Below, one piece after another: positions 1 through 13,001 of a stretch of DNA of 64,000 nucleotides. A program made the position numbers and the translations under genes. Under the pieces are notes generated by a model that ran no database searches, had not been told where the DNA came from, and was given only the letters and a program-made list of their open reading frames with translations. How positions within the stretch are numbered: position 1 is the first letter of the stretch; each line of letters begins with the position of its first letter. The DNA is from Myxococcus stipitatus (GTDB lineage Bacteria; Myxococcota; Myxococcia; Myxococcales; Myxococcaceae), in contig NZ_JAKCFI010000005.1 of NCBI RefSeq assembly GCF_021412625.1, forward strand, positions 1 to 64,000. Direction: 5' to 3'.

Positions 1-3000
1 TCGCCGACTCCCACGCCACCACGGTGCACTTCGTCCCCTCCATGCTTCGCGCCTTCCTCGAAGAGGACGGCCTTCAGCAGCTCACGCACCTCAAGCGCGT
101 GGTGTGCAGTGGAGAGGCCCTCTCCGTGGAGTTGGTGAAGAAGGCCCACTCCCGCCTGCCCTCCACCACCGAGGTGCACAACCTCTACGGCCCCACCGAG
201 GCCGCCGTCGACGTCTCCTTCTGGCACTGCCCGCGCGGTGACACCCGCCACGCCATCCCCATTGGCCGCCCCGTCGCCAACACCCGCCTCTACGTCCTCG
301 ACTCCCACGGCCAGCCCTCCCCCATCGGCGTCCCCGGCGAGCTCTTCATCGCTGGCGTCCAGGTGGGCCTGGGCTACTGGAATCGCCCTCAGCTCTCCGC
401 CGAGCGCTTCGTCGAGGACACCTTCTCCGCCACTCCGGGCGCCCGCATGTACCGCACCGGCGACGTGGCCCGCTGGCTGCCTGACGGCACTCTCGAGTAC
501 CTCGGCCGCGCTGACTTCCAGGTGAAGCTGCGCGGGCTTCGCATCGAGCTCGGCGAAGTCGAAGCCGCTCTCGCCACCCATTCCCTCGTCCGCGAAGCCG
601 CCGTCGTCCTGCGTGACGGCCCCGGCGGTCCTCGGTTGGTGGCCTATGTCTCGGGCAACGACGAAACGGCCCTGGACGCGGCCCGTCTCAAGCCCCATCT
701 GCTCCAGCGCCTGCCCGAGTACATGGTGCCCTCGGCCTTCATTCACCTGCCCTCGCTGCCCCTGACTCCCAGCGGCAAGGTGGACCGCAAGGCCCTTCCC
801 CTTCCCGAGGCCCCTGTATCCCACGGCCCCTCGTACGCCGCCCCACGCTCCCCCATCGAGGAGCGCCTCGCCTCCCTGTTCGCCACGGTCCTCGGCCTCG
901 AGAAGGTCGGCATCCACGACGACTTCTTCGAGCTCGGTGGCCACTCCCTCCTCGCCACGCAGATCGTCGTTCGTGTCCGCACGGCGCTCGGCATCGAGCT
1001 GGCACTCCGGACCCTCTTCGAGTCGCCGACCGTGGCGTCGCTCGCCGCGCGGCTGGAGTCCTCTCGACAGGGGCCAGCGTCGGCCCTGGCACCACCGCCG
1101 CTGTCCCGCGTGGACCGCTCGAAGCCGCTCCCCTTGTCGTTCGCCCAGCAGCGCCTCTGGCTCCTCAGTCAGTTCGGCGCGGCGGCGAGTGCCTACAACC
1201 TCCCTCTGGCGCTGAAGCTGGAGGGGCACCTCGACCGCTTGGCGCTCCAGCGGGGCTTCGACGAGCTGGTGCGCCGCCACGAGGCGTTGCGCACCACCTT
1301 CGAGCTGCACGGTGAAGAACCGGTGCAGGTCATCCACCCCGCGCGAGCGCTCGCACTCCGCTTCGAGGATCTCTCCGCCCTGCCGGAGGCCACCGAGCGA
1401 GAGGCCGAGGCAGTCCGGCTCGTGCTGGAGGAGGCGCGACGTCCCTTCGACCTGGGCCGAGGTCCGGTGGCCCGGGCGCTCCTCGTGAAGGTGCGCGAGG
1501 TCGAGCACGTGCTCGTCTTCAACCTCCACCACATCATCTCGGACGGCTGGTCCAACGGGGTCCTCCTGCGGGAGATGGCCACGCTCTACTCGGCCTTCCG
1601 TGAGGGCAAGCCGTCGCAGCTGCCCGAGTTGTCCGTGCAGTACGCGGACTATTCCGTGTGGCAGCGAGGCTGGCTCCAGGGCGCGGTCATGGAGGCGCAG
1701 CTGGCCTACTGGCGTCGCGCGCTGGCCGATGCGCCTCCCCATCTGGAGCTTCCCACCGACCACCCGCGTCCCCCGCAACAGACCTTCGAGGGGGATGTGG
1801 TCCCGTTGCATCTCCCCCTCGCGCTCTCCGAGTCGCTGGAAGCCATGGGGCGCGGCGTGGGGGCCACGCCCTTCATGGTGCTGCTCGCGGCCCTCCAGTT
1901 CCTGCTGCACCGCTATTCGGGCCAGGAGGACATCCTCGTCGGCTCGCCCATCGCGGGGCGCACGACGACGGAGGTCGAGGGCCTCGTCGGCTACTTCGCG
2001 AACACGCTGGTCCTGCGGGCCCGGGTCCACGAGCAGGACACCTTCCGGGAGCTGCTGACCCGCGTTCGCGACACGACGCTCGGCGCCTACGAACACCAGG
2101 AGATGCCTTTCGAGAAGCTGGTCGAGGCCCTCCAGCCTGTCCGGGACCCGAGCCGTACACCGCTGTTCCAGGTCACCTTCGCCCTGCACAGCGAGCCCCT
2201 TCCCGATGTCTCCCTGCCGGGCCTCTCCCTGCATCCCCTCGAGCAAGGGCACGGCGCCGTTCGCTTCGACCTGGAGCTGCACCTCACTCGGCTGCCGGAT
2301 GGCTTCAGGGGCGGTCTCAACTACGGCACCGCGCTGTTCTCGCGAGACACCATCGAGCGGATGTCCAGGCAGCTGGAGGGGTTGCTCGCGGAGGTCGTTC
2401 GCGCGCCCGACGCCCGTCTGTCCCAGGTCTCCCTCCTCCGACCGGAGGAGCGTCGCCGAATCCTCACTGACTGGAACGACACCGGTGTCACCCGGCCCCG
2501 ACAGGCCCCGATCCACGCGCTGTTCGCCGAACAGGTGGCGCGCACGCCGGAGGCCATCGCCTTGTCGTCCTCGGCGGGGCGCATGACCTATGCGGAGCTG
2601 GCCGCCCGCGCCCACCGTCTCGCTCGGCACCTCCGCGAACGCGGCATCCGTCCAGGAAGCCGCGTGGGGCTGTTCCTGGAACGTTCGCCGGACCTCATCA
2701 TCGGCATGCTGGGCATCCTCGAAGCGGGCGCGGCCTACGTCCCGCTCGACCCCAGCCATCCCCCAGAGCGCCTGGACTGGCTCACGCGAGAGGCCGGGGT
2801 CGCCCTCGTGGTGGCCCACCGCGACCTCGTCGACAAGCTGCCTCGAACGGGATGCGACCGGCTCCTCCTCGACGCGGAGTGGGACGTCATCGCGCGTCAG
2901 CCGTCGACCGCGCCAACCGTGGACGTCGGGGCCGATGACCTGGCCTACGTCATGTTCACCTCGGGAAGCACGGGCCACCCCAAGGGCGTGTGCGTGCCCC

Positions 3001-6000
3001 ACCGGGGCGTGACGCGACTGGTGCGCGGCAGCACCTTCATGCGCATGGGTCCCCAGGAGGTCTTCCTCCAGCTCGCGCCCGCGGCGTTCGATGCCTCCAC
3101 GCTCGAAATCTGGGGCGCGCTCCTCAACGGGGGACGTCTGGTCCTCGCGCCGCCAACGGCCTTGTCAATCGAGGCGTTGGGGACGCTCCTGGTCCGCGAG
3201 GGCATCACCGCGCTGTGGCTCACGGCGGCCCTGTTCGATCAGGTCGTCCAGCACCAGGGAGACGCGCTGGCGCGGGTTCGCCAGGTCCTCGCGGGAGGTG
3301 ACGTGCTGTCCGTGCAGCGCGTGCGGGAGCATCTGGCCCGCCTGGGTCCGGACAACGTGCTCATCAACGGGTACGGCCCCACCGAGAACACGACGTTCTC
3401 CACCACGCACGTCATGCGGGCCGGAGAGTCGCCAGGACGCGCGGTACCCATCGGGCGCCCGGTGTCCAACTCCACGGCCTATGTCCTGGACGCGTCGCTC
3501 CGGCCCGTTCCCCCTGGGATGCCGGGCGAGCTGTACGTGGGTGGCGAGGGTCTGGCCTGGGGATACCTGAACCGCGCGGACCTGACCGCCGAGCGCTTCG
3601 TCCCGAACCCGTTCGCGACCACGCCTGGAGAGCGGCTCTACCGCACGGGAGACCGGGCGCGTTGGCGCTCCGATGGCGCGCTCGAGTTCCTGGGGCGCGT
3701 GGACTTCCAGGTGAAGATTCGCGGTTTCCGCATCGAGCCCGGAGAGGTCGAGGCGACGCTCCTGCGCATCGGCGGCGTGAGCGAAGCCGTCGTCGTCGCG
3801 AGGGAGGATGTCCCCGGCGACAGGCGGCTGGTCGCCTATGTCGTGGGAGCGAGGCCCGGCGCACTCGATGGCGCCGCGCTCGAGGCGGCGGTCCGACGCC
3901 AGCTCCCGGAGTACCTGGTGCCGTCCGCGTTCGTGGTGATGGAGGGCCTGCCCCTCACGTCCAACGGCAAGGTGGATCGCAAGGCCCTGCCCGTGCCCGA
4001 GCGCTCGGGCGCGAGCGACCAGTCCGTCGCGCCGCGCGACGAGATGGAGACCCGGCTCGCCGCCATCTGGGCCGAGGTGCTCCACGTGGACTCGGTGGGC
4101 GTCCATGACGACTTCTTCGCGCTGGGGGGCCACTCGTTGCTGGCGACCCAGGTCGTCTCACGGATTCGCGCCTCGCTGGGGGTGGAGCTGCCGCTGGGAG
4201 ACTTCTTCGGGGCGTCCACGGTGGCGGAGCTGGCGAAGAAGCTGGCGACGGCCGGCAAGGCGAAGGTCTCTCCGGTGACGCGCGTGCCGAGGACCGCCGA
4301 CCTGCCGCTGTCGTTCGCCCAGCAGCGCCTGTGGTTCGTGGACCAGCTCCAGCCGGGGTCCATCGTCTACAACAACCCCTTCCCGTTGCGGCTGCGCGGA
4401 ACCCTGGATGAAGGGGTCCTCCGTCGGGCCTTCGAGGAGCTGGTGCGCCGCCACGAGTCGCTGCGCACCACGTTCGAGAACAAGGACGGACACCCCGTCC
4501 AGCGAATCCACGCCGCCAGCTTCATGCCCATGCCGCGGGTGGACCTGTCCCGCATCACCCAGGAGCCGGTGCGCAGGGCCGAGGCGCTGCGGCTGGTGAA
4601 CGAGGAGGCGCGCAAGCCGTTCGACCTGGCGAAGGGGCCGTTGATTCGCACGCTGTTGCTGAAGCTCCAGCCGACGGAGCACATCCTCGTGTTCCACGTC
4701 CACCACATCGTCTCCGACGGGTGGTCCCTGGGCGTGTTCCTGCGCGAGCTGTCGACCCTCTATCGGGCCTTCCGCGAGGGGCGCCCCTCGCCGCTGCCGG
4801 AGCTGCCCATCCAGTACGCGGACTACGCGGTCTGGCAGCGCAACTGGCTCAGCGGGGAGACACTCGCCGCGGAGGTGGGCTGGTGGAAGCGGGCGCTGGC
4901 GGACGCATCGTTCGCGCTGGAGCTCCCGCTGGACAAGCCGCGCCCGCCGGTCTTCAACCACCAGGGGCGCGTGGTGGAGATGCGCCTGCCGAAGGCCCTC
5001 TCCGAATCCCTGGAGGCGCTGGCCCAGCGCGAGGGCGTGACGGCGTTCATGGTGCTGCTGTCCGCCTTCCACCTCCTGCTGCATCGCTACTCGGGACAGG
5101 AGGACATCCTCGTCGGCTCGCCCATCGCGAACCGGGACATCGCGGACACCGAGGGGTTGATCGGCTTCTTCGTCAACACGCTGGTCCTGCGCGCCCGGCT
5201 CCAGCCGCGGATGCGGTTCCGCGAGCTGCTGATGCAGGTCCGGGACAACACCCTGGGCGCGTACGAGCACCAAGGGGTCCCCTTCGAGAAGCTGGTCGAG
5301 GAGCTGCTGCCTCACCGCGACCCGAGCCGACCGCCGCTCTTCCAGGTGATGTTCAATCTCCAGAACGCGCCCTGGGAGCGGGCGGACCTGGGGGGGCTGA
5401 CGCTGGAGGACGTGGAGATGGACGAGTCGCGGCTCGCGATGTTCGAGCTGACGCTCGACATGCAGCGCTTCGACGAGGGCTTCGCGGGTGTGCTCGCCTA
5501 CAGCACGGACCTGTTCTCCCACGAGACGATGGTGCGCTTCGCGCGGCACTACGAACAGCTGCTGCGAGGCATCGTCGCCGATGTGGACGCGCGGCTGACG
5601 GACCTGTCCCTGACGTCGCACGAGGAGCGTCGACGCCTCCTCCAGGACGGAGCTGGAGCGCCCGCGACGGCGACGCCGTCCCTCCGAGCCCATGCGCTCA
5701 TCGAGGCCCAGGTGGCGCGGACGCCAGACGCGGTGGCCATCGTGGACGGTGATGTGTCGGTCTCCTACCGGGACCTGGACGCGAGGGCCACGCGGCTGGC
5801 GTGGATGCTGCGGAACCTGGGGGTGGGGCTCGAGACGCGGGTCGCGATCTGCGTCGAGCGGTCCGCGGAGTTGCTGGTGGCGCTGCTGGGCGTGCTCAAG
5901 GCGGGAGCCGCCTACGTCCCGTTGGATCCAGAGTATCCGCCGGAGCGACTGGCCTTCATGTTGGAGGACAGTGGCGCGCGGGTGGTGGTGGCGCGTGGGC

Positions 6001-9000
6001 GGCTGCGCGAGAAGCTGGGCGGCGCGTCGGGCTGCCTGTGGCTCGATGTGGACTCGGTGCCCGAGTCGGGTGACGTGGCTCCGCTGTCGGTCGACATCCC
6101 GTCCGAGGCGGCGGCCTACGTCCTCTACACGTCTGGCTCGACGGGGCGCCCCAAGGGCGTCGTGGTGGAGCACCGCTCCCTGGTGAACTTCATCCGCGCC
6201 GCGTGGAAGGTGTACCCGGTGGAGCCCGGAGACCGGATGCTCCAGTTCGCCTCCATCAGCTGGGACACCAGCGCGGAGGAGATCTACCCGTGCCTCTCAA
6301 AGGGCGGGACGCTGGTGCTGCGCACGCCGGACATGCTGGACGCGCCAGACGTGTTCCTGGCCCGGTGCGAGGCGGCGGGAGTCACGCAGCTGAACCTCCC
6401 GACGGCCTTCTGGCACGAGGTGGTGGACGCCTTGGTGGCCGGCAAGGCGCGCCTGCCGCGCAAGCTCCAGTGGGTGGTGATGGGTGGAGAGCGCGCCGCG
6501 CCGGAGCGGGTCTCCGCCTGGCGGCGACTCACGGCGGTGCCGCTGGTGAACACCTACGGCCTCACCGAGGTGACGGCCGTCGCGACGTCGGTGGATCTGA
6601 CGCTCGGAGCGGACGAGCCGGGGATGGAGGTGTCCATCGGTCGGCCGCTGTCCAACGTGCAGGTCCATGTGCTCGACGCCGCGGGGGTACCCGTGCCCCC
6701 GGGCCTCGTGGGGGAGCTGTACATCGGCGGCGAAGGGGTCGCGCGCGGCTACCAGGGCCGTCCGGAGCTGACGGCCGAGCGCTTCGTGCCCAGCCCCTTC
6801 GGCCAGGGAGAGCGGCTCTACCGCACGGGAGACAAGGCCCGCTGGCGGCCGGATGGGGGGCTGGAGTTCCTCGGTCGGGCGGACACGCAGGTGAAGGTGC
6901 GTGGCATCCGGATCGAGCTGGGCGAGGTCGAAGCCGCGCTCCGCACGCATCCGGAGGTTCGCGACGCGGTGGCGCTCGTGAGAGAGGTCGCTCCGGACGA
7001 CAAGCGGCTGGTGGCCTATGTCGTGCCGGGCGGCATCCAGACCGCGGCGCTCCACGACCATCTCCTGCGGCGCCTGCCCCGCTACATGATGCCCTCGGCC
7101 TTCGTGTCGCTCTCCGCCCTGCCCTTGACGCCCAACGGCAAGGTGAACCGGGCGGCGCTCCCGACGCCGGACGCGGCGCTGCACGGGGTTACGCGCGAAT
7201 ACGAGGCGCCCGCGACGGAGGTGGAGCGGAAGCTGGCGGAGTTGTGGAGCGAGCTGTTGCGTGTGCCTCGGGTGGGCCGGCGGGACAGCTTCTTCGAGAT
7301 GGGCGGCCACTCGCTGCTGGCCACGCAGTTGGTGGCGCGCGTCCGGACCGCGTTCGACGTGGAGCTGGGACTGCGCGCCTTCTTCGAGGCCCCCACGCTG
7401 GCCGGCCTCGCGGAGCGCATCGAGTCCTCGGACGTGGGCCGGACGCTGCCCGAGCTGACCCGTCCGCGAGGCGAAGGCCCCCCGCCGCTGTCGTTCGCGC
7501 AGCAGCGGCTTTGGTTCCTCGAGCAGCTCCAGCCGGGCACGGCGTTCTATCTCATGCCCGCCGCGCTCCAGGTGTCGGGGCCCCTGGAGCTGCCCCTGTT
7601 CCACCACGCGGTCGACGAGCTGGTGCGTCGGCACGAATCACTCCGCACGTCCTTCCGCGTGGAGCGCGGCGAACCGCATCAGGTCATCCATCCGGCGACG
7701 CCGGGCCTGCTGCGGGTGGTCGACCTGACCGGGCTCGCGGAGGAGCAGCGCCGGGCGGAGGTGACACGGCGCGCGGCGGAGGACGCCCGACTCCCGTTCG
7801 ACCTGAGCACGGGGCCGCTGCTCCGCATGACGATGCTGGTGCTGGCGCCGACCGAGCACGTGCTGCTGCTCTGCATGCACCACACCATCAGCGACGGCTG
7901 GTCGCAGACCCTCCTCGTGCGTGAGCTGGCCGCGCTGTATACGGCCTTCCGTCGAGGACAGCCGTCCCCCCTTCCAGAACTGCCGGTCCAGTACGCCGAC
8001 TACGCCCGCTGGCAGCGGGAGTGGCTGCGCGGCGACGTGCTCGCGGCGCAGCTCGACTGGTGGAAGGAGCGGCTGGAGGGGGCGTCAACGGCCCTGGAGC
8101 TGCTCACGGACCGGCCTCGTCCGGCGGTGCGTTCGTTCCGGGGCGCGACGGTGCCCGTCGTGCTGTCGGCCTCGCTCAGTCAGGCCCTGGAGGTCCTGGC
8201 CGCGCGTGAAGGCGCGACCCCCTTCATGGTGTTGCTCGCGGGGTTCCAGGCCCTGCTGCACCGAATGTCGGGACAGGAGGACCTGCTGGTCGGCACGCCC
8301 ATCGCGGGCCGGCGCGACGCCCGGACGGAGGGCCTGATTGGCTTCTTCGTGAACACGCTCGTGCTGCGCTCCCGCGTCCATCCGACAGAGTCCTTCCGCG
8401 CCTTCCTGGCCCAGGCGAAGGACATGACGCTGGGGGCGTTCGAGCACCAGGACGTGCCGTTCGAGCGGCTGGTGGAAGCGCTCCAGCCCGAGCGGGACCT
8501 GAGCCGCACGCCGCTGTTCCAGGCGATCTTCGCGCTCCAGAACACCCCGGACGCGGAGGCCTCCCTGTCCGAGCTGACGTTCCGTGGACTGGAGGTGGAG
8601 AACACCGTCTCGCGCTTCGAGCTGGAGCTGTCGTTGGTGCGGACGGCGGAGGGCTACCAGGGCGCTCTGGTGTTCGACACGGAGCTGTTCGAGCGGTCGA
8701 CCGCGGAGCGCTTCGTCACCCGCCTCCAACTCCTGCTGGAGGCCGCGATGGCTCAGCCCGACGTGCCGCTGACATCCCATCCACTGCTGACGCGAACAGA
8801 ACGTCACGCGGTCCTGACGGACTGGAACCGGACGCATTCGCGTGGCCACCCCGTGGGGAACATCGCCCAGCACTTCTCCGCGCAGGCGCAGCGTGCGCCC
8901 GACGCGGTGGCCCTCGTGCTGGGCCGCGAGCGCATGACGTACGCGGAGCTCGATGAACGCTCGAGCCGGCTCGCGAACCACCTGCTCGCGCTGGGAGTGG

Positions 9001-11429
9001 GGCTCGAGGCGCGCGTGGGCGTGTGCATGCAGCGGAGCTTCGATCTGGTGGTGGGCCTGCTGGCCATCCTCAAGGTCGGCGCCGCCTACGTGCCGGTCGA
9101 CCCGAGCCATCCCGCCTCCCGCCGCGCCTTCATCCTGGAGGATGCCCGCGTGTCGGTCATCCTCACGCAGGAGGCGTTGGCGGACTCGCTGTCGGCGGGG
9201 GCGCGACCTGTCGTGAGGGTCGACACGGACTGGGCGGTCATCGCCCGACGACCTCGCGACGTGCCGTACATCCACATCGACGCCGAGAACCTCGCGTACG
9301 TCACGTACACCTCGGGCTCCACCGGTCAGCCCAAGGGCGTGGAGATCGCCCACCGGGGCGTGCTGCGGTTGGTGCTCGACCCGGGCTTCGTCTACCTCGA
9401 CTCGCGGGAGGTGCTCCTCCAGCTCTCGCCGCTCGCCTTCGACGCGTCCACGTTCGAGCTGTGGGGCGCGCTGCTCAACGGGGCGAGGTTGGTCCTCCAT
9501 CCCCATGCGACGGTGGACCTGGACGAGCTGGCCGAGACACTCTCGCGACACCAGGTGACGGTGTTGTGGCTGACCGCGGCCTTGTTCGAGCAGGTGCAGC
9601 GGCACCGCCCCGATGCGCTCACGCCCATCCGGCAGGTGCTCGCGGGCGGCGACGTGCTGTCCGTGCCCAGCGTGCGTGAACGGCTGGCCACGGGGCGCCC
9701 GCTGGTGAATGGCTACGGGCCGACCGAGAACACCACCTTCACCACCACGCACCATCTCTCCGGCGAGGAGCACCTCGGCGTCACCGTGCCGATTGGTCAG
9801 CCCATCCACCACACCCAGGTCTACGTGCTGGACGACGCCCTGCGACCGGTGCCGGTGGGCATGGCGGGCGAGCTGTACGTCGCCGGCGCGGGGCTCGCCC
9901 GGGGCTACACGGGGCAGCCCGCGTTGACGGCGGAGCGCTTCGTGCCCAACCCCTTCGCCACGGCGCCGGGCGAGCGGCTCTACCGCACGGGGGATCGCGT
10001 CTACTGGCGCCCGGATGGGACGCTGATGTTCCTGGGGCGTCTCGACGCACAAGTGAAGCTGCGTGGCTTCCGCGTCGAACCGGCCGAGGTCGAGGCGGCG
10101 CTGCGCGCGTGCCCGCAGGTGAGCGAGGCGGTGGTCCTGGTGCACGAGGCGATGCCCGGGGACAAGCGGCTGGTCGCCTGGGTCACGCCCCGGCCGGGTC
10201 AGTCCATCGACGCGGGGGCGCTGCGTGGAGCGCTCCAGCAACACGTCCCCGAGTACATGGTGCCCTCGCACTTCGTGGTGCTGACCGCCCTGCCCCTGAC
10301 TCCGAATGGCAAGGTGGACACGCGGGCGCTCCCCGCGCTCATGCTCGACGCGGGGACCTCCAGCTCATGGCTGGCGCCCAGGGACGTGCTCGAGCTGCGA
10401 CTGGCGAGACTCTGGGAGGAGGTGCTGGGCGTGGAGAACGTGGGCGTGCGCTCCAGCTTCTTCGAACTGGGAGGCCATTCGTTGCTGGCGGTGCGCCTCA
10501 TGGCCGAGGTCGGAGAACGGATGGGGCGGAAGCTGCCGCTCGCCACCCTCTTCCAATCCCCCACCATCGAGCAGCTCGCCGAGGTGCTGCGTCGCGAGGA
10601 CCGGGGCGCGCCCTCGACCCTCGTCCGGTTCGGGCAGCACACACCGGACGGCAAGACGCCGTTCTTCTGCGTGCACCCGGTGGGTGGCAACGTCCTGTGC
10701 TACGCGGAGCTCGCGAGTCTGCTGGGGAAGGACCGGCCCTTCATCGGGCTGCAGGCGCGAGGCGTGGAGGATGAGGGAGCGCCTCGCACGAGCATCGAGG
10801 AGATGGCCTCGGCGTACGTGGAGGCCCTTCGCGAGGTCCAGCCTCGCGGGCCGTACCTGCTCGGTGGCTGGTCGCTCGGCGGGGTCGTCGCGTACGAGAT
10901 GGCCCGGCAGCTCCGGGCGCGCGGCGACGAGGTGGCCCTGGTCGCGCTGTTCGACGCGTACGCGCCGGGACCGACCCGGGACGAGCCGACGCCCACGCGC
11001 CTGGACGAAGTGCTCCTGTTCGCGAGGGACCTGATGGGCGCGTCCCTGGCGACGCTGGAGCTCGACGTGACGACGCTCGCGAGCCTGTCCCCGGACGCCG
11101 TGCTGGAGCGGTTGCTCGAAGCGGGCCACGCGTCGGGGGCGCTGCCTCGGGGGACGGACCTCGCCAGGCTCCAGGCCCTGTTCCAGGTGTTCGCGGCCCA
11201 CCACGCGGCGGTGCTTCGTTACACACCCCCGGTCCTGCGTGAGCGGGTGGTGCTGTTCGAGGCCAGCGAGTCCGAGGATGGAACGGCCGCGGACCGGGGC
11301 TGGGCCGCGCTGGTGGGCCCGCCCCTGGAGCGGCACGTGGTGCCAGGGGACCACTACTCCTTGCTGCGCGAACAGGGCGTCCGGATGCTGGCGGAGAGGC
11401 TGCGCGAGGCGATGAAGTCCAGCCCCTGA
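1..11429 (+). CDS. Non-ribosomal peptide synthetase, terminal part (A-T/C-A-T/C-A-T/C-A-T-TE), 5' partial
   Basis: The frame is open from base 3, so the gene starts upstream of the window. It encodes the last four modules of a modular peptide synthetase. Domains in order: truncated adenylation (to about nt 800), carrier (phosphopantetheine Ser codon 945-947), condensation (HHIISDG at 1527-1547), adenylation (about 2500-4000), carrier (Ser 4134), condensation (HHIVSDG at 4701), adenylation (5690-7170), carrier (Ser 7311), condensation (HHTISDG at 7878), adenylation (8840-10340), carrier (Ser 10479) and a type I thioesterase with GWSLGG (Ser codon 10872) and a GDHYS histidine. All condensation motifs look intact and there is no epimerisation or methylation domain. 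Read by alignment to GrsA, the specificity residues are partial HVSLVD (serine-like, as in EntF), DALWVAGTFK and DAFWVAGTFK (close to the valine code DAFWIGGTFK), and DTENVGTAVK (unassigned). The thioesterase marks the end of the assembly line. The substrate calls are inference. Confidence 0.96.
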   Translation, partial: ADSHATTVHFVPSMLRAFLEEDGLQQLTHLKRVVCSGEALSVELVKKAHSRLPSTTEVHNLYGPTEAAVDVSFWHCPRGDTRHAIPIGRPVANTRLYVLDSHGQPSPIGVPGELFIAGVQVGLGYWNRPQLSAERFVEDTFSATPGARMYRTGDVARWLPDGTLEYLGRADFQVKLRGLRIELGEVEAALATHSLVREAAVVLRDGPGGPRLVAYVSGNDETALDAARLKPHLLQRLPEYMVPSAFIHLPSLPLTPSGKVDRKALPLPEAPVSHGPSYAAPRSPIEERLASLFATVLGLEKVGIHDDFFELGGHSLLATQIVVRVRTALGIELALRTLFESPTVASLAARLESSRQGPASALAPPPLSRVDRSKPLPLSFAQQRLWLLSQFGAAASAYNLPLALKLEGHLDRLALQRGFDELVRRHEALRTTFELHGEEPVQVIHPARALALRFEDLSALPEATEREAEAVRLVLEEARRPFDLGRGPVARALLVKVREVEHVLVFNLHHIISDGWSNGVLLREMATLYSAFREGKPSQLPELSVQYADYSVWQRGWLQGAVMEAQLAYWRRALADAPPHLELPTDHPRPPQQTFEGDVVPLHLPLALSESLEAMGRGVGATPFMVLLAALQFLLHRYSGQEDILVGSPIAGRTTTEVEGLVGYFANTLVLRARVHEQDTFRELLTRVRDTTLGAYEHQEMPFEKLVEALQPVRDPSRTPLFQVTFALHSEPLPDVSLPGLSLHPLEQGHGAVRFDLELHLTRLPDGFRGGLNYGTALFSRDTIERMSRQLEGLLAEVVRAPDARLSQVSLLRPEERRRILTDWNDTGVTRPRQAPIHALFAEQVARTPEAIALSSSAGRMTYAELAARAHRLARHLRERGIRPGSRVGLFLERSPDLIIGMLGILEAGAAYVPLDPSHPPERLDWLTREAGVALVVAHRDLVDKLPRTGCDRLLLDAEWDVIARQPSTAPTVDVGADDLAYVMFTSGSTGHPKGVCVPHRGVTRLVRGSTFMRMGPQEVFLQLAPAAFDASTLEIWGALLNGGRLVLAPPTALSIEALGTLLVREGITALWLTAALFDQVVQHQGDALARVRQVLAGGDVLSVQRVREHLARLGPDNVLINGYGPTENTTFSTTHVMRAGESPGRAVPIGRPVSNSTAYVLDASLRPVPPGMPGELYVGGEGLAWGYLNRADLTAERFVPNPFATTPGERLYRTGDRARWRSDGALEFLGRVDFQVKIRGFRIEPGEVEATLLRIGGVSEAVVVAREDVPGDRRLVAYVVGARPGALDGAALEAAVRRQLPEYLVPSAFVVMEGLPLTSNGKVDRKALPVPERSGASDQSVAPRDEMETRLAAIWAEVLHVDSVGVHDDFFALGGHSLLATQVVSRIRASLGVELPLGDFFGASTVAELAKKLATAGKAKVSPVTRVPRTADLPLSFAQQRLWFVDQLQPGSIVYNNPFPLRLRGTLDEGVLRRAFEELVRRHESLRTTFENKDGHPVQRIHAASFMPMPRVDLSRITQEPVRRAEALRLVNEEARKPFDLAKGPLIRTLLLKLQPTEHILVFHVHHIVSDGWSLGVFLRELSTLYRAFREGRPSPLPELPIQYADYAVWQRNWLSGETLAAEVGWWKRALADASFALELPLDKPRPPVFNHQGRVVEMRLPKALSESLEALAQREGVTAFMVLLSAFHLLLHRYSGQEDILVGSPIANRDIADTEGLIGFFVNTLVLRARLQPRMRFRELLMQVRDNTLGAYEHQGVPFEKLVEELLPHRDPSRPPLFQVMFNLQNAPWERADLGGLTLEDVEMDESRLAMFELTLDMQRFDEGFAGVLAYSTDLFSHETMVRFARHYEQLLRGIVADVDARLTDLSLTSHEERRRLLQDGAGAPATATPSLRAHALIEAQVARTPDAVAIVDGDVSVSYRDLDARATRLAWMLRNLGVGLETRVAICVERSAELLVALLGVLKAGAAYVPLDPEYPPERLAFMLEDSGARVVVARGRLREKLGGASGCLWLDVDSVPESGDVAPLSVDIPSEAAAYVLYTSGSTGRPKGVVVEHRSLVNFIRAAWKVYPVEPGDRMLQFASISWDTSAEEIYPCLSKGGTLVLRTPDMLDAPDVFLARCEAAGVTQLNLPTAFWHEVVDALVAGKARLPRKLQWVVMGGERAAPERVSAWRRLTAVPLVNTYGLTEVTAVATSVDLTLGADEPGMEVSIGRPLSNVQVHVLDAAGVPVPPGLVGELYIGGEGVARGYQGRPELTAERFVPSPFGQGERLYRTGDKARWRPDGGLEFLGRADTQVKVRGIRIELGEVEAALRTHPEVRDAVALVREVAPDDKRLVAYVVPGGIQTAALHDHLLRRLPRYMMPSAFVSLSALPLTPNGKVNRAALPTPDAALHGVTREYEAPATEVERKLAELWSELLRVPRVGRRDSFFEMGGHSLLATQLVARVRTAFDVELGLRAFFEAPTLAGLAERIESSDVGRTLPELTRPRGEGPPPLSFAQQRLWFLEQLQPGTAFYLMPAALQVSGPLELPLFHHAVDELVRRHESLRTSFRVERGEPHQVIHPATPGLLRVVDLTGLAEEQRRAEVTRRAAEDARLPFDLSTGPLLRMTMLVLAPTEHVLLLCMHHTISDGWSQTLLVRELAALYTAFRRGQPSPLPELPVQYADYARWQREWLRGDVLAAQLDWWKERLEGASTALELLTDRPRPAVRSFRGATVPVVLSASLSQALEVLAAREGATPFMVLLAGFQALLHRMSGQEDLLVGTPIAGRRDARTEGLIGFFVNTLVLRSRVHPTESFRAFLAQAKDMTLGAFEHQDVPFERLVEALQPERDLSRTPLFQAIFALQNTPDAEASLSELTFRGLEVENTVSRFELELSLVRTAEGYQGALVFDTELFERSTAERFVTRLQLLLEAAMAQPDVPLTSHPLLTRTERHAVLTDWNRTHSRGHPVGNIAQHFSAQAQRAPDAVALVLGRERMTYAELDERSSRLANHLLALGVGLEARVGVCMQRSFDLVVGLLAILKVGAAYVPVDPSHPASRRAFILEDARVSVILTQEALADSLSAGARPVVRVDTDWAVIARRPRDVPYIHIDAENLAYVTYTSGSTGQPKGVEIAHRGVLRLVLDPGFVYLDSREVLLQLSPLAFDASTFELWGALLNGARLVLHPHATVDLDELAETLSRHQVTVLWLTAALFEQVQRHRPDALTPIRQVLAGGDVLSVPSVRERLATGRPLVNGYGPTENTTFTTTHHLSGEEHLGVTVPIGQPIHHTQVYVLDDALRPVPVGMAGELYVAGAGLARGYTGQPALTAERFVPNPFATAPGERLYRTGDRVYWRPDGTLMFLGRLDAQVKLRGFRVEPAEVEAALRACPQVSEAVVLVHEAMPGDKRLVAWVTPRPGQSIDAGALRGALQQHVPEYMVPSHFVVLTALPLTPNGKVDTRALPALMLDAGTSSSWLAPRDVLELRLARLWEEVLGVENVGVRSSFFELGGHSLLAVRLMAEVGERMGRKLPLATLFQSPTIEQLAEVLRREDRGAPSTLVRFGQHTPDGKTPFFCVHPVGGNVLCYAELASLLGKDRPFIGLQARGVEDEGAPRTSIEEMASAYVEALREVQPRGPYLLGGWSLGGVVAYEMARQLRARGDEVALVALFDAYAPGPTRDEPTPTRLDEVLLFARDLMGASLATLELDVTTLASLSPDAVLERLLEAGHASGALPRGTDLARLQALFQVFAAHHAAVLRYTPPVLRERVVLFEASESEDGTAADRGWAALVGPPLERHVVPGDHYSLLREQGVRMLAERLREAMKSSP

Positions 11430-11440
11430 GTCCGACACGA

Positions 11441-11478
11441 GGTGGCTGCCGTCCGAGAGGCACAGGACGGTAGCCACC
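11441..11478. terminator. Bidirectional hairpin between NRPS and MATE genes
   Basis: A 14-bp stem (11441-11454 pairs with 11465-11478, one G:T pair) encloses a 10-nt loop. It begins 11 bases after the NRPS stop codon and lies 10 bases beyond the stop of the converging MATE gene, so it can serve both. No long T-run follows on either strand. Confidence 0.75.
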
Positions 11479-11488
11479 GAGGGAGGCG

Positions 11489-12883
11489 CTACCCGCTCGC
11501 CACCGCCACGCCGGCGGGCTCCGTCGTCGCCGCGGGCGTGACGAGCGACTTCTGCTCCCAGATGCGGCTCCTCCACCTCAGCCACATGGAGATGCCGCGC
11601 ACCCATTCGTCGGCGGCGACGGCCAGCCACACCCCCGGCAATCCCAGGCCGAGCTCGAAGACCAGGAAGTAGCCCAGCGGCAGGCTCATGCACACCATGG
11701 ACGCGAAGCCCATGTAGACGGTGAACGTGGCATCCCCCGCGGAGCGCAGCGCGTTCACCAGCACGAGGTTGAACGAGCGCCCCGACTCCAGCAGCAACCC
11801 CAGGACGAGGAGCTTCGCCGTGAGCTGGACGATGGCCCCGTCATGCGTGAACAGCCCCACCAGCGGCACGCGGACCAGGATGACGACCACGTCCACCACC
11901 ACGGTGATCGCCACCGCCCACTTCAGGCTCTGGAAAGCCTGTCGGAAGGCGTCGTCGGGGCGGCGCGCGCCCACATGCCTTCCCACGATGATGGCCGTGC
12001 CCATGCCCACCGCGAGGCTGAACAGGAAGACGTACTGGGAGATGGCGTTCGCGTACTGCCGCGCGGCCAGCGCCGTCGAACCCAGGAACGTGACGTAGTA
12101 CAGGAACACCGCCTGGCAGGACTGGTACGTGCCCTGCTCCAGCGCCGAGGGGACCCCCACCCGAAGGATCTTCCGGATGATGTCCGGGGAGAACGTCACG
12201 TAGTCGCGTGCACGCATCCGGACCTCCATCACCCGGTACAGCATCCACGCGAACACGACGAGCGCCACGCCACGGCTGACCACGGTGGAGATGGCGGCGC
12301 CCGCCACCTCCATCCTCGGGAACCCACCCCGGCCGAAGATGAGCAACGCGTTGCCCGCCACGTGCAGCACGTTCATCCCCAGGGCGATGAACATCGACTC
12401 CCGCGTGAAGCCGTAGGTGCGGATGAGCCCGGAGAAGACGTTGATGAGCGCCTGGATGAAGATGAAGCCACCGGCGATGCCCATGTACGTCCGCGCGTGC
12501 TCCAGCACGACGCCGTGCAGGTTCATCCGCTGCAACAGCGCGTCCCCGCCCAACAACAGCCCCGCGCTCACCACCAGCCCCAACATCAGGTTGAGGGTGA
12601 TCGCCAGCGCGGAGATCCGCGAGGCCTCCTCCACGCGCCGCGCCCCCAGATACTGGGACACCACGACCGACGCCCCGTTGCTCACCACCTCCATGACCAG
12701 GATGCAGATGAACAGGAACTGATTGACGAAGCCCACTCCCGCCACGGCGTCGTCCGACACACCGCTGAGCATCAGCGTGTCCGCCGTGCCCATCATCATG
12801 AAGAGGAGAAGCTCGAGGAAGATCGGCCACGTCAGCCGGAACAACTTCAGCTGCGTGGGGCCCTGCATCGACAGATCTGACAT
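11489..12883 (-). CDS. MATE-family multidrug/metabolite efflux protein
   Basis: This 464-residue, very hydrophobic protein has the two-bundle pattern of about 12 membrane helices expected of MATE exporters, which swap Na+ or H+ for organic compounds across the inner membrane. The N-terminal half has the family-like stretches around WPIFLELLLFMMMGTADT and GASVVVSQYLGARR, and the second half repeats the pattern near ALEQGTYQSCQAVFLYYV. The length is normal for the family. The ATG at 12883 gives MSDLSMQG; an internal ATG five codons later is also possible. It converges on the NRPS gene, so it is not in the same operon, but exporters of this family often sit next to biosynthetic clusters and a role in product export or self-resistance is a fair guess only. 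Confidence 0.9.
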   Translation of the reverse strand: MSDLSMQGPTQLKLFRLTWPIFLELLLFMMMGTADTLMLSGVSDDAVAGVGFVNQFLFICILVMEVVSNGASVVVSQYLGARRVEEASRISALAITLNLMLGLVVSAGLLLGGDALLQRMNLHGVVLEHARTYMGIAGGFIFIQALINVFSGLIRTYGFTRESMFIALGMNVLHVAGNALLIFGRGGFPRMEVAGAAISTVVSRGVALVVFAWMLYRVMEVRMRARDYVTFSPDIIRKILRVGVPSALEQGTYQSCQAVFLYYVTFLGSTALAARQYANAISQYVFLFSLAVGMGTAIIVGRHVGARRPDDAFRQAFQSLKWAVAITVVVDVVVILVRVPLVGLFTHDGAIVQLTAKLLVLGLLLESGRSFNLVLVNALRSAGDATFTVYMGFASMVCMSLPLGYFLVFELGLGLPGVWLAVAADEWVRGISMWLRWRSRIWEQKSLVTPAATTEPAGVAVASG

Positions 12884-13001
12884 GGTTCGCCGCGGTGACC
12901 GCGCGCTCGGACTAACAGGCGCCGCACTGCGTCGCCAGTCACATCCAGCTCGCCTGCCGCGCGCGGCGCTCCAGCCCGGATTGCTATGTGCCCCAAAGGA
13001 A

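Noticed and set aside
1090-8800. Epimerisation domains in the NRPS
   Set aside because: Each carrier domain is followed directly by a condensation domain or the thioesterase, with no room for an extra 450-residue domain.
4158-10271. Minus-strand open frames of about 670 and 730 codons opposite the NRPS gene
   Set aside because: They repeat with the NRPS modules and are His/Arg/Gln-rich antisense readings with no domain.
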